A DNA stretch of 64,000 nucleotides from Oscheius dolichura. Taxonomy: Eukaryota > Nematoda > Chromadorea > Rhabditida > Rhabditidae. The notes under the pieces were generated by a model. That model made no database searches. It was not told the DNA's origin and saw nothing but the letters and a program-made list of their open reading frames with translations. The stretch lies in assembly GCA_932521035.1 (NCBI GenBank), contig OW051495.1, forward strand, positions 9,858,001 to 9,922,000, read 5' to 3'. Position numbers and translations under genes: made by a program. This document shows positions 26,947 to 37,716 of the stretch, piece by piece (positions within the stretch are counted from its first letter, which is position 1; every line of letters starts with the position of its first letter).

Positions 26947-27115
26947 GCATCAAACCAAGGACTAGAAGCAGTAATGCTCAAAAAGAAGCCGTTTCTCTTG
27001 AAAGACAAGGACAATGAAAGCGAACCAGCTCAAACGCCAAGCTTCGCTTATCCATTTCCCGCTTTTATCGATAGCAAAATTTGTATACCTTGTCTGCTCA
27101 CCACCTTCCGTTAAC

Positions 27116-28187
27116 ATGACAAGTTTTCCCCTTCCCGATCTCCACCCCGTTCTTCTAGAAAGAGTCATAACAAAGGTTTTCTTTTTAAATTTCATTCTTA
27201 CCTAGTTTCTAGATTCATTGGAAGAGCTATACCCGTCTACAGCGGACATGCAGTGGTGCGGTAGAGTTCATCCGGAAGAGCCGAAATATTCGTGTGCATA
27301 TAGGGCATGACCATGCCTTACAATTCAATAGATCGTCTTGTAACTTCACGCACCACAAGAATATTCAACACGTTGTGAAGAAACCTATCGGCCTTGAAGC
27401 TCTTTACGGAACTCGGCTGGCTATAGCTTTCACATGCGGTAGGTTGTGACCGCTTTTTACCTTATAAATTTCTTCAGAAGCTGTAATCAATTTTGATCGC
27501 CTCTATGAGTACCTGAAGAGAAACAGAATAACATGTTCCTCGTTATTTTTGTTGGGTTCCGATTTTACTTGGGGGCAATGTGTGGCGCTGTTCAAAGTTC
27601 TAAAACCTGCCGACGTCCATTTAAACAGTGAACATTCTCTGCGATTTGAAGCACTCTTTCATCTAAAAAGCGTGGTATGTTAATCTGTTTTTAAAATATT
27701 CCAATATCTTATTTCAGTCAAGTGTCAATGTTCGCCTCGATCAACATGTGTTAGCCTCTGAAGTAGCAAAGCTCCTCTCCAGGTTCCCGAAGGTGACAAT
27801 TAGTCTGCTATGCTGTACTGATCTGTTTAATTCTATCCGCGTGATTCTTCGGGTAGGGAATGAGGAGCATTCGTTAGTTTTAGTTTGTTTCAGGTCCTGC
27901 GCTCCAGGCCTTTTCCAAATTTACGCTACTTTGACTTTTATGTCTGTGGAGGAGTGATCATGCCAACCAAAGACGAATTCGCAGAGCAGTTGCGTGACTT
28001 CAACTTGACAATGGAGGAACAGAACAAGAGTCAAGAAATCTCCGCATTAGTCGGAATGCCTAAATATCTGCCAGACGGATATTCCTGTAAAGTCACCATG
28101 ACACAGTTGCATACCACTGGGACGAACATCCATTACGGGATGGATTGGGCTGCTCTTCTACGGTCTACAATAGCTCGTCGGAGATGA
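27116..28187 (+). CDS. F-box-like protein, paralogue of the gene at 1-851
   Basis: Five exons: 27116-27175, 27213-27438, 27478-27674, 27718-27852, 27894-28187; 303 residues. The N terminus (PDLHPVLLERVITK) aligns with LLPPHLLEKVITK of the first gene, followed by the R-L-Q-x-TC core, giving an F-box-like start. Exons 1, 3 and 4 have exactly the same lengths (60, 197 and 135 bp) and phases as in the paralogue. The middle is Leu-rich and the last exon carries a separate C-terminal region. An SCF-adaptor role is inferred from the F-box-like start only. AATAAA at 28250-28255 overlaps the tail of the convergent lectin pseudogene. Confidence 0.75.
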
Positions 28188-28257
28188 ACAATATTTGAAG
28201 TCTGAAACGCTTTCCGACCTTAGATTTTCTAATTGTATCATTGAACGGCAATAAATG

Positions 28258-29772
28258 TTATTGAAATCTTCCACAGACTTTGTTCAACAGAACTGTCATG
28301 TGAATATCTTTCAAGTCGCCTGCTTCCTTGTCGTACTCGAAGTAGTCCCTACGGGGGTTTGCCAGGATCTTCTTCAAATAGAACTGGTACTTCGCCAGCT
28401 CTTTACCGTACCCCAGAGCTACCAGCTAAACACCAGCCTTTCGTAACTGAAAAAAAGAAAAATAAGACAATATACATTAATAGTTTGGACCTTATTGGCT
28501 GCTTCGAGAGTCTTAGGCATGGCATCTTCCTTGGGAAGGATGTCCTCGACGAAGGGCATTCCATCTGTGATGAGGACAGCAACCTGGTGGGTACTGCGAT
28601 CTTTCTACAACGAAGGAAGTACGGTAATCATTAGGAAACAGACTTTGAACAGTCTCCCGGCTTCATCCAAAGCAGCCGGAGTATTCGTAAATCCGGCGTC
28701 GAAGGAACTGGGTGTCTGATCCAAGTAGTCCTCTTTTGACCACCTTCTTGGGAGCCAGTCAGAATAAGTCACGTTAGTTGAGAATTGTACAAATCCAACA
28801 TCGATGGAATTGTCTAGCTGACGGGAGCCACTCTTCAAGAATGTGACCATCTGAACGTAGTTTCTTTCCACAAGGAGCAAAGAAACTCTACATTTTTCCA
28901 ATTGGAGACCCCGATCGATTGTGAAGAATCCACGACAAACACGATGGAAAGAGAGTCTTCTGAAGTGACATTTTGGCAAGGAATACGAGGAATGCACATC
29001 TCTCCTTCTTTTTTTAAATTTCGATGTTGCAAATGCCGTTACCACATTTAAACCTTCTTGTATTGTCTTCTTTCCGGACAATCGGTGTCCGTGATATCAA
29101 AATAGTCCTTCTTACATCCGCAACTTCCGTCAGATTTGAGTTCAGTTCCGGCCGGGCAAGGGGCCGGCTTTTTGCAAATGTAACGAGCATACACGCCCGG
29201 CCGGTACTCGGTCTTAAGACATGGAGCATCAAAGAGGCAGCCGCCACTTGCTAACTGCTAAAAATTAACAGAATTTGTTAGTTCTGACGGCCAGCTTACC
29301 ATGAAAAGCAGGCACTTCTCATCGTCGTAATTAGTGGGTTCAGTTGATGGGCACTAGCCGAACCAAGTAGAATTAGAATTAGGCCAACTCCATTTTTTAG
29401 CTGAATTCCTTGTCCCGTCGACAATAACACCCTCCGCTACTTCTTGGGTACGTTGAAGTGATGGGGATGGTGCATAGACCGTCATGGCATCTTCTTTCAA
29501 GTTCCAGTCACCTAATCGGCTCCCGAGTTCCATAAAGCCGGAGGTTATTTTCAATGAAGGACAAACTTACGAATGAGAAAATCAGTTTCGACCTGTGACT
29601 CAACCGATGTCAGGTACGAGTTTCGGGCAGCACACTGATCAACTGCCTGACTGTTGAAAACTCTGTTATTAGGGTAGTAAATGTGTTTGTAGCAGTTTCC
29701 GTTGAAATAAGACCATCCTGGCTCGCAGCGATCTGCAGAGGCAAAGTCAATGAAGAAGAGAAGAAGAAGCAT
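28258..29772 (-). pseudogene. C-type lectin plus von Willebrand A domain protein, degenerate
   Basis: Minus strand from ATG 29772 (signal peptide MLLLLFFIDFASA) through a C-type lectin-like domain, a Cys-rich linker and a vWA domain (MIDAS D-x-S-x-S in VVDSSQSIG, QFSTNV, GFTNTPAALDEA, VAVLITDG) to TAA 28258. This order matches nematode secreted clec proteins. Lesions: an in-frame TAG near 29354 where a conserved Trp (TGG) is expected; two reading-frame jumps in the linker near 29075 and 29010; and a TAG near 28423. The last could be skipped by using a downstream acceptor in the same exon. An apparent frameshift in the vWA start is instead a 41-bp intron (gtagag to ttcag). Taken together, probably a pseudogene. 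Confidence 0.65.
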
Positions 29773-30248
29773 TCAAACATACGATAAAGAACTTTTATAT
29801 CCACGAGAGGGTTTGTAAAACATAAAGAGGGGGAACCTGGCGGCAATGGTAAAGAACGACGTACTACGTGGTAAAAGCGAATGTACTCTGAGAGAGGCAA
29901 GATTCCAATTTCGCAACACTTCTTTGTTCCAAGGATAAAGAAGTATTTAAAACTACAAATGTTTTAAGTTCCGGCCACCTGCTTATTTCATTAGCCTGCC
30001 CCATTAGGAAAACGGTTTATGAATCGTTTCAGTGGATCTCTAAAGATTCCCGTGATCCCTAGTGCATCATCTCTCAATATGCGCCATGATCTCTAGAGAT
30101 CAATCCGACGACAGCCCCTTTCTCAAAATTATCGAATTTGCTCGCTTCTCTTTTGATTCCACCCAGGAGGAGACCATTAGCAGGAGGAGCAGATAGTTCG
30201 ATCAGATAAGCCATAGTCGCTTTATCCTTGTAAACCATAGTTCCAAAA
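29773..30248. other. Intergenic
   Basis: About 475 bp between the lectin pseudogene (-) and the acyltransferase relic (+). No gene seen. Confidence 0.4.
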
Positions 30249-31841
30249 ATGACCAAGCTGCTCCACTTGCAAGGGATCCGTGGAGTTGCAATCTGCTCAG
30301 TTATTGCTTTTCACTACTTCCCAGACTACTTTCCCAATGGATACCTTGGAGTTGATTTGTGGGTCCACCTTTCGTCCCCCTAGAGTATATTTAGGTTTTT
30401 TGTGTTGTCGGGTTATTTGATGTCGATGGTGTTGTCTCGCCACACAACCTTGACTTTTCCTATAATTGCGGAATTCCTCTACAGAAGAGTGAAGAGGATA
30501 GTTCTCCTCTATTATCTCGTCGTTGCCGCTTCCGCTGGTTGGTTATTTCTTTATTTGAAAGAGAAACATTCCAGCTGTCATCTACATATGACCTTGCTCT
30601 GAGCTGATAACTAACATGATCTCCGCGGAAAAGGCCACCTGGCTCACGACCAACTTGCATTGGGATACAGCAGTTGGCTATTTCGAAAAGTTAGGGGTGT
30701 CTCACGACCTCTTCACCCATACATGGTCACTCTGCTTGGAAATGCAATTCTACCTCATATTTCCTCTCATCTGGTGGATGCAAATACAGCTAGATCAGAA
30801 GAAAAAAATGGTCCTACTTCATGTTATCAGTAAGTTCTTTTCTTTTTTGACAAGATTTAATTCAGACGGAGCCTCTACTTTTACTTTATAAGTGACAGAA
30901 AACAAGCTTTTAACAACATGTTCTGTAGAATATGGCAGTTCCTCTTCGGTAACTATTTTCTTTGCCAGGAATACAATAGTTGCAGGCAACATGGTCTTTT
31001 GTTTGGAGAGGTACAGCCAGGAACCCAAATCGGAAAAGATGCCTCTCCTTTGCGAAGAGGAGCCGGGGAAAGAGGAAAAGATCGAACAAGACTCTTTGGA
31101 CTGGATATTTGCTTCGCTCTCTTTGGCCCTGCTGATTTACTCAATTGTAACGGAACAACATTTGACAGAAAACTACTCACGGTAAGGGCGAAGTGGTCAA
31201 AAGTTAACACCTTTTACCCCCTTTAGAATGACAACAACATTTGTTTCGATCGTCCTTATTTATTTCGGTAAAGGATTTTCCGCTCTGAAAAATGCTCCAA
31301 TGGTATTTGGGAGAGATTTCCTACGCTTGGTATCTGTTCTGACAAGGTCAGTACACTCTCTGGCACCCTCTGGCCGGCGGCCTCTCTCGCCTCTTGGAGG
31401 GCGGAGAGGGTGAGTTGGGGTAGCCGCCTGGCCACGGGTGGTGGCAGCACTCCGGGGCAGTGCCCTTTCCTAGCACAATTACTGTGAGACTAGTCGGTTT
31501 CTCCTTTTGGCCCATTATGTGTAAGAAGATCAAATAAACTGTCAGTGACCGATCAAAGTCCGGTTAATAGACAAGGGAATTGGGAGAAAGTCATCCATCT
31601 AGTTTTTTTTTTGAATGCACCTTCAGGTAAACGCCTCGGCAGATTCTTATCTGTAATTACTTTTTCAGAGATGTTTCTGGGAATCTTCGCTTCTTTCGCG
31701 GTGGCAGTTATTGTGCATTATTCGTTAGAGAAATCCTACCTTGGATGGGGGAAACCAGCCGTTTTTGTAGTTGTTTCCATCCTCTTCATCGCTTGCCTAG
31801 GTCTACATTTTGGTCTGAGCCGTAAGCGTGATCCATGGTAA
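30249..31841 (+). pseudogene. Acyltransferase-3 (nematode OAC-type) membrane protein, degenerate
   Basis: Starts MTKLLHLQGIRG, the classic acyltransferase-3 opening, then the YLGVD-x-FFVLSGYLM block after a 36-bp intron (30359-30394), RRVKRI, the FTHTWSLCLEMQFYLIFPL block, the FCRIWQFLFG block, and a LGEISYAWYL block; the last membrane helix ends at 31841. Known family members are multi-pass membrane enzymes that transfer acyl groups, often to sugars or lipids. The reading frame breaks near 30600, near 30830-30870 and near 31305, with a stop near 31342 where HWP would be expected. Other apparent breaks are real short introns (30947-30983 and 31182-31226). About 270 bp of unrelated GC-rich sequence sits before the last exon. 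Probably dead. Confidence 0.65.
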
Positions 31842-31867
31842 AAACTTCTCTATTCAGACTACCATTG

Positions 31868-31966
31868 AGGATTGTAGAATGGAGGCCATGGGCGAGGAGA
31901 ATACCACTGGGACGGCCCAAAGCGAGATGGGCGGACAGCCTGGAACTGCGGATAGGACCGAGTAGA
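31868..31966 (+). mobile_element. Non-LTR retrotransposon remnant (reverse transcriptase C-terminus)
   Basis: One frame reads E-W-R-P, then R-R-x-P-L-GRP-x-x-RW-x-D-S, the C-terminal motif of RTE/BovB-like reverse transcriptases. Only about 33 codons survive. It abuts the 3' end of the acyltransferase relic. Confidence 0.5.
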
Positions 31967-32105
31967 CTCAGTTTGAAGAACCTCTGTTTTTAATGAAACT
32001 GGTGACATTATATGAAACTGGTGACCCCCATTATCCGGCTGTTCCGGACCAGAATTCCCAGAGCTGTGACCGTTACCAGTCGATGTATTTGTAGCTAGCG
32101 AGGGG

Positions 32106-33237
32106 ATGAACGATGAATTTGAGAAAGAGAGAGAAATCCTACAAATGTTTCTGTCTAAAGCAAGTGATCTTTCTTCCCAGAACTGGTAGGTATATGAATA
32201 TATAAAAATTAAAAAAACACAATGTTTTAACTAATACAAAAGAGTTTGGTTCGATATATGATAACCATCGGCTAACTGAACTATTGCCGGATGTCCGTGG
32301 ACATTCGTCAGACTTCCCGGAACGACATGAAACAGTTTAGTTTCGCGGAACCCGATAGCGCCGGATAAACCTCTAACAGTATTTTTCTATTCATCTGTTC
32401 AAAACTAAGCAGTGCCCAGAGGGAATACAAAAACCACTTGAAAAATCACAAGTAGCAGATGCTCTAGAGCCAAAAGAACCTCTTTCAAAAAAGAACGACA
32501 CTCATAAAAGTGATCGATTCCGCACAGAAGAACAATTGATCTTCATAGTTTAAATGGCGTTGAAGAAACTTGCTCAGGAGCAGAAACAGAACATCCTGTC
32601 ATGAAATACAAGAAGCAGCCGGTTCCTTGGGAATACCAACTTCGAATAATTTGACCACTGTAGATGTAGATGCAGAAGGACGACAGAAAAGAAAAAAACA
32701 ACACGGTAAACATAACAGAGTAGCCTACAGTATTGCCCGTTTCAGGATCACAACTCTTCATCAGCACAGAACGGAGACGGAGGGACAGCACCTGAGTGCG
32801 AATGTGAGGTGCATACCGTGATTTCAAAACCAGGAAAACACAGTCTCCCTTACAACGTGATTAATTTTTTGGTTTTCCAGTTAGCTAAAGAACACCAAAT
32901 AATCAGTATCACTTTAGGTTGCCTTGTGAAGGGGGGTCAGACGAGAAGAATTGCCGAAAGTATATTTTTAAAGCACTTCTAAAGGACGGCAAAGCGTTTA
33001 TCTGCGGCAGATGCAAAGAGGGGGCGCCTGCGCCTATCACTTTGCAAGATGCCTACTGTAATTGCAGAACCCACACACTACTAACATCAGACAAAGAACG
33101 AAAAAAAACTGATCGAAAATGAAATGACCGGTTTCTTCAGCATGATGAAGGAAACTGGCATCAGAAACATTCCCAAAGAAGAGCTATTCGCATATTTGGA
33201 CAAAATGAGCCGTTTTATTGTCACTCAACACACATAA
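32106..33237 (+). pseudogene. Unrecognised gene, probably broken
   Basis: Coding-like segments in order on the plus strand: from ATG 32106 a charged helix ending at a donor at 32186; a Lys/Glu-rich segment near 32408-32540; a charged segment near 32600-32700; a Cys-containing segment after an acceptor near 32746; and a final part from about 32919 with C-G-R-C and C-N-C pairs, ending at TAA 33237. The last part needs a one-base shift in an A run near 33108 to stay open, otherwise it stops at 33122. I recognise no family. A zinc-binding role is possible from the cysteine pairs. It could be an intact gene with an assembly error. Confidence 0.35.
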
Positions 33238-33297
33238 ATCTGTGTAAACGACTATAAATACTTGAAAATCCTGAAATATCCCGCTAAATAACAAACC

Positions 33298-33387
33298 GGA
33301 ACTTAGTTCCTACTACCCGGAACTTAGTTCCTCGAAAGCGAAAGCGGCCGCAATTATGCTAATTTCACCCGGAACTTAGTTCCCGAG
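33298..33387. repeat. Three copies of a short palindrome
   Basis: CCGGAACTTAGTTCC occurs at about 33297, 33317 and 33369. The core GGAACT-T-AGTTCC is an odd-length palindrome. A partial copy, ACCGGAACTTAGT, stands at the edge of the poly-G run near 41442. This looks like the end motif of a small mobile element. Confidence 0.5.
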
Positions 33388-33469
33388 GAACCGGCGTCCG
33401 CTCAGTTTCTGGAGCCTATGAAGATTGAGAATCAAGGTAAGTGTTGTTTGTTCTGCAGCAGGTTCATAG

Positions 33470-34280
33470 TCAGAAAAATAAGAGATGACATTGCCGTAAG
33501 CAGAACATCGGTATTCTGAAAATATGACCTTTTTTATGAATATAACCAAAGAATGTACTTATTCGTGCACGTGTAGTGGGCACTAATTTTGCCAAAGATT
33601 CAGGTGCTCTTGTACCCGCTGACATATAAGGAATGATTGAAAGGAGATTGCTCTCACACCAATATAAAGCAGCTGTAGTTAAACAGGCGAGGAGGAGATG
33701 CATCAGGACAATTTGCTGTCCAAGAGGGAGGATTTCTATCGCTGGAGAAAAAGGCCGGTAGTTCGCTTTTGAAGCCACGTCTGGGTTGATTCCTTGATCA
33801 AAGAGCAGTGACGGATATATTTGCCACATCAAAAGGAAGAACTCCCTGGCATATCATGTGAAGCCGTTGGCTTCATTTTGGGCGATTGCTGCCAAACTTC
33901 TCGGTGTTCCTGCTCTGCAACTGCGGCAATTCCTCCAATTAGAAAAACGATAGTTTTTCAACTCTTTCGCATAGTCTAGATTTTTATTCGGGAACCGGCT
34001 CATACCATAAAAGAGTTGAACCGTCACCAAACGTTACGTAGATGAACATGAATGATACCAATGATACACGCGCGGGTGCATGGCTTGAAAGAATCGCAAG
34101 AGAATAGCCACGAAGCCTAAAATGCCAAAGCTGGTTGTGAAACGAACCAAGAACTGCCAGACATGAAAAGGCACAAAATTTACTACAGCCTGTTTTTTTC
34201 GAGAAGTCTTCACCCCACACCAAAAATACGGCGTAGCTTCTCAAAAACTCAGTTGGAATAGTTTTTTTGAGCTTGGCCAT
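33470..34280 (-). pseudogene. Second acyltransferase-3-like relic
   Basis: On the minus strand, one frame around 34230-34060 reads like the family block seen in the plus-strand relic (SRKKQA, then HVWQFLV, followed by a hydrophobic helix). A segment at 33830-33640 ends in a hydrophobic helix plus E, like the family's last membrane segment. No single frame joins them and the flanking frames contain stops. The assignment rests on pattern similarity only. Confidence 0.35.
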
Positions 34281-34617
34281 TTGGAAAAGGGGTTGGGTTG
34301 CCCTGTAAAGTGAAGTAATACGGAAAGAGGAGCTTTCCCATGAGCATTTTTCATATGCTCATGTTTATTGCGATGCTCATTACCGGAAAAAAAAGCCTTT
34401 CTATAGACTATAGTTTGAAAAATCGACCAACAATGCAATTACACAGGTGTGTCCCTCCCTCTATACCAAAACATCAATGGAACCGATCTGCTGCTGGTCT
34501 CTTTATCTGGGCTTAAATCTACAGACTATGCAGTCCACCTATTTAAAGATGCTTGTCTATCTTTTAAAGAGCCACAGGCGCAGATAGTTCTCACCTCGGG
34601 GCTTCGACTAGTCTATT
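34281..34617. other. Intergenic
   Basis: About 340 bp upstream of the sulfotransferase. A 66-codon open frame covers its right part but is not splice-consistent and overlaps the real first exon in another frame. Confidence 0.4.
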
Positions 34618-36160
34618 ATGCGATTACCCAATTCAAACCATTATATTAAGGTAAGTTGATTTAGAGTTAAAAAGTAATTATTTAGTATCTGTTTGCTATT
34701 TGTGCCGGTATAGGATCCCTTCAATACATCGTTTACTGCCTTTATAGAGGAGGGCTTTTCTCCTTTGCTGATGACGTAGCCAACTACCTTGTAAGTCTTA
34801 CCAATTCGCAAATGTCTTCCGGTCCAATCTTCCTCACGCCTTCAAAAATACTACCGTTTTACAGTATATAATATAGTTTTATAGAATCCTTACGGCCCTG
34901 ACCATTATACCTTATCCGTCCGTAATACCATACGCGAATTGAAACATCTACGTAAGCCTTCCCTTCTTTTCTCTTCTAAAGAGTTCTTGTTGCAGAACTA
35001 CCGGTTAATTCCTCGGTTGCCCGTCCTCTTCTCAGGTCAAAGGGGCATTATAGAATTGCTCCAGGCTATGATATCTCATTTTGTCTCATCGAAAAATCTA
35101 TGTGCTCCATATTACAGAGCATATTTTGCTATCTGTATGATACGGAGGGATTCGTCGAGAATAATCGAACGATTGCAGGAGACTTCTGGTATAAACGGTA
35201 GGGGCCTTTTAGCTTAATTGAAGGGAATATTTTCAGATGGTGTGAAAAAAGAAACGAGTTATACACGACTCGAGAAAAGCATCTAATTGCCCCACACATT
35301 ACAAAAACCATTTTTGTGATTCGCAATCCGATTGAAAAATTCATAAGTGGATTCGTCAACAAGTGTATCGTGTAAGGTCTCATTCTGATAGTGGTTGACC
35401 TTTCAGTGATAAAACGTTTTGCTATGGCTGCAAGGGTGACGTACTCTGTGCTGTAGAAGCCTTCCACGCTGAAATGATGAACCTAAACCACAAACATTGG
35501 AATGTCTCAATTCCGATAAAGAAAGAACTTAACCAAACTTATGAAGGTCGACATATGGCTCCATCTAATTGGTCAGTTGCAAACAAATGACATAGCCCAA
35601 GAATTTTACTACTTTTAACTGTTAGGGTCCTATTTTATGGGGTACTGTGGTTTTGATGCGCAGTAAACAAACAAAAATACTTGCTCGAATCCTTTCTAAA
35701 AAGGCCTTTTTGCCCAACTGGATCTACGTTACAGGAATAAAACAGACAAAAAAGCGCGAAAGGTTCCTGACTTTCTTCGTTGTAGTTGAAATATAATCCT
35801 AATTCGATGTTTTTAAAGGCAGTGCGACCTTTATGATGAAGTGGACAACTCTATTTTTATCAAATACGGAGAGACACCCGCAGAATTGAATAAGACCTAT
35901 GCGGGTTTGGTACGAGCACTTGAAGCAAACGGAGTGGAGAAGCATAAAATTGACTTTATTCTGAACGGCGTACAGAGTTAGTATTTTCATTTGAAGTAAC
36001 TTGTAATATCGTTCCAGACCGAACACAACATGCCACAAAAACGCTGGGTTTGAGGGATAAATACTACGAGCTGATAAAAGCCAGCCCCAAACATGTACAA
36101 CTCCTTAATGAGGTCTATCATTATGACTATAAAATTTTTAATTTTCAACCGTTGAAATAA
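34618..36160 (+). CDS. Carbohydrate sulfotransferase, Sulfotransfer_2 family
   Basis: Eight exons: 34618-34650, 34686-34790, 34885-34951, 34996-35197, 35237-35371, 35407-35571, 35819-35976, 36018-36160; 335 residues. Type II topology: about 11 cytoplasmic residues, one membrane anchor (12-31), then a lumenal catalytic domain. The 5'-phosphosulfate-binding region is at 98-108 (C-L-I-E-K-S-M), the 3'-phosphate-binding R-N-P at 165-167, followed by the family's F-x-SGFVNKC, C-x-GC and HMAPSNWQC blocks. The enzyme should transfer sulfate from PAPS to a sugar hydroxyl in the Golgi; the acceptor is unknown. The first exon is only 33 bp but gives a perfect phase and supplies the anchor. AATAAA overlaps the stop. 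The 247-bp intron at 35572-35818 is unusually long here. Confidence 0.88.
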
Positions 36161-36266
36161 ATATGTACCGCATTTTTGAAAATCTTTATAGGTTCGTGGG
36201 TGTTGAAGAGCCCATTGGGATCTATAGATCTAAGAAAAAAAAGTAAAAAGATCAGAATCAGATCTA

Positions 36267-36989
36267 ACAAGGGAACCTTTTCAGCTTAGGCTGGACTCGT
36301 GAGGGAACACCTAGTCCATTCGAAAGGCCATCGAAAACTCGAAAAAACGTGTTCTGTTCGAAATAGCACCGGAACTTTACCGGATGAAACACAACATAGT
36401 CGAAGTATAGAAATGAGGAAATTTTGCTTCTCCCCTTCGGGAAAGATGTCGTCTCATCACTTTTCGCGTTATCGTCAAAGTGGCTGTTATATATAGGCAG
36501 TACAGATGGGTTTTCTTCGATATTCGCTGTTTCCTACTTTTACAGTTCAGGCTAATCTGTCTGAAGGAGAAGGGGGTTGGTTTTTGACAAGCATGAAATG
36601 GTAGACCATAAATAGCGCAACAAACTCCTATTAGGTGTTAGTTGGTAAGGTTCGTCCTATCAGAACCGTTTTTCCCATAAAAGCAAAGAGGCAAAGGGCT
36701 ATTGCTCCAACGGAGACTCGAACCCGGCCAGAAAAAAAGCAAAACTGTCACAAGCAAGTGCATTATCCACTCGGCCACCGCTCCACATTTTCTAGACCGC
36801 AATCTGCAGTATGCAACAGCAAAAACCGGTTTGGCAAATTTAACATATAAAACTCAATTGTCGTGCCACACCGTCACACCGGTCATTTATGGAAAACAGA
36901 ACACGGTTTCTGGGACAGTTTTCGATGGCCTTTCGAATGGACTAGGTGTCCCCTCACGAGTCCAGCCTAAGCTGAAAAGGTTCCCTTGT
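36267..36989. mobile_element. Foldback-type element with about 94-bp terminal inverted repeats
   Basis: Left arm 36267-36360 and right arm about 36896-36989 are near-perfect inverted copies, starting ACAAGGGAACC and ending in the complement, with the last 20 bases more diverged. The 535-bp centre has no coding potential and contains a tRNA-like unit in minus orientation at 36703-36784. I could not find a clear target duplication. The superfamily is not assigned; Mutator-like or Foldback elements have arms of this length. Confidence 0.75.
36703..36784 (-). tRNA. tRNA-like sequence, probably a pseudogene
   Basis: On the minus strand it has a good A box (TGGCCGAGTGG) and B box (GGTTCGAGTCT) at tRNA spacing. 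The two ends do not pair into a proper acceptor stem, so a working tRNA is unlikely. It could still serve as a polymerase III promoter. It lies inside the foldback element. Confidence 0.4.
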
Positions 36990-37716
36990 AAGCCGTTGAT
37001 TCCTTTTGTGTCCTGACCAAGGGGGAGGGACGTTCCGATGCAGCCAAACTTGATGGATTCCTTCAATGGGATACCAGGTTCTGGAGGAATTTATCATGGT
37101 ACATTTCGCAGAGGCGTTAAGAGACAGCCGTCTTCCGTTGCAGTGAGCTAAAATAGGGAAAAGGGCAAACGGAGGCGATTCTAATTTGAATCATCCGTCC
37201 AAACGGAGTGTTATCGTGTATGCAGTAAGCATATATGGCAGATACCAAGCTCCTCGGGTTCGAATGTAGTGTATAAGACTGGCTTCAAATCTTTCTAATA
37301 AAGTGTCAAACTCACCAAAGAAAATCCAAAGTCTCCATCAATCTCCGAAAGCCTTATTAGTTTTGTTATTCGGCTGCAAAGTGAGCTTTCAGCCTGATAT
37401 CCGTTGAGAATCAGTTCCGTTTACAGACACTGCGGCATAATACGTTATGTCGACGATTACTGCAAGAGCATCCCGAGGCAATGAGCAGCTTCGTTTCCAA
37501 TTTTGGTCAAAATGTCTCTGGAAGCAATCTGCCTTGATCTCAGGAACTGTTCATTTATCGGCTCATTGCCTTGTCGCTTCTTCAATCTCAAATTGAACGT
37601 TCCCCCTTTCATTTTTGGAATCGATGTTTGGAAAACGGGCTGTAATCATTTTGTCGTGATCTCGGGGACAGTTGTAGACTTTATCCCTTCAGCGAATACT
37701 GTCGTCTCACTTGAAG
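36990..37716. other. Intergenic, upstream of methyltransferase 1
   Basis: About 730 bp with no gene. It contains one copy of the cluster motif (37501-37551) and a partial second copy (37650-37678). Confidence 0.5.
37501..37551 (+). repeat. Cluster motif, copy 1
   Basis: Contains AGCAATCTGCCTTGATCTC followed by aGGAACtG, preceded by ATTTTGGTCA. It lies about 170 bp upstream of the methyltransferase 1 start. Confidence 0.65.

Noticed and set aside
28840-28910. Frameshift in the vWA domain of the lectin gene
   Set aside because: A 41-bp GT-AG intron (gtagag to ttcag) joins WKN to MVTFLKSG and restores the frame.
32543-32827. 95-codon hydrophobic frame on the minus strand
   Set aside because: It is the antisense of charged, Cys-containing coding-like segments on the plus strand that line up with exons on both sides; the hydrophobicity is probably a mirror effect.
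34449-34649. Open frame resembling a membrane transporter segment
   Set aside because: The same DNA in another frame gives the 33-bp first exon of the sulfotransferase with perfect phase and a membrane anchor in the next exon, which explains the region better.
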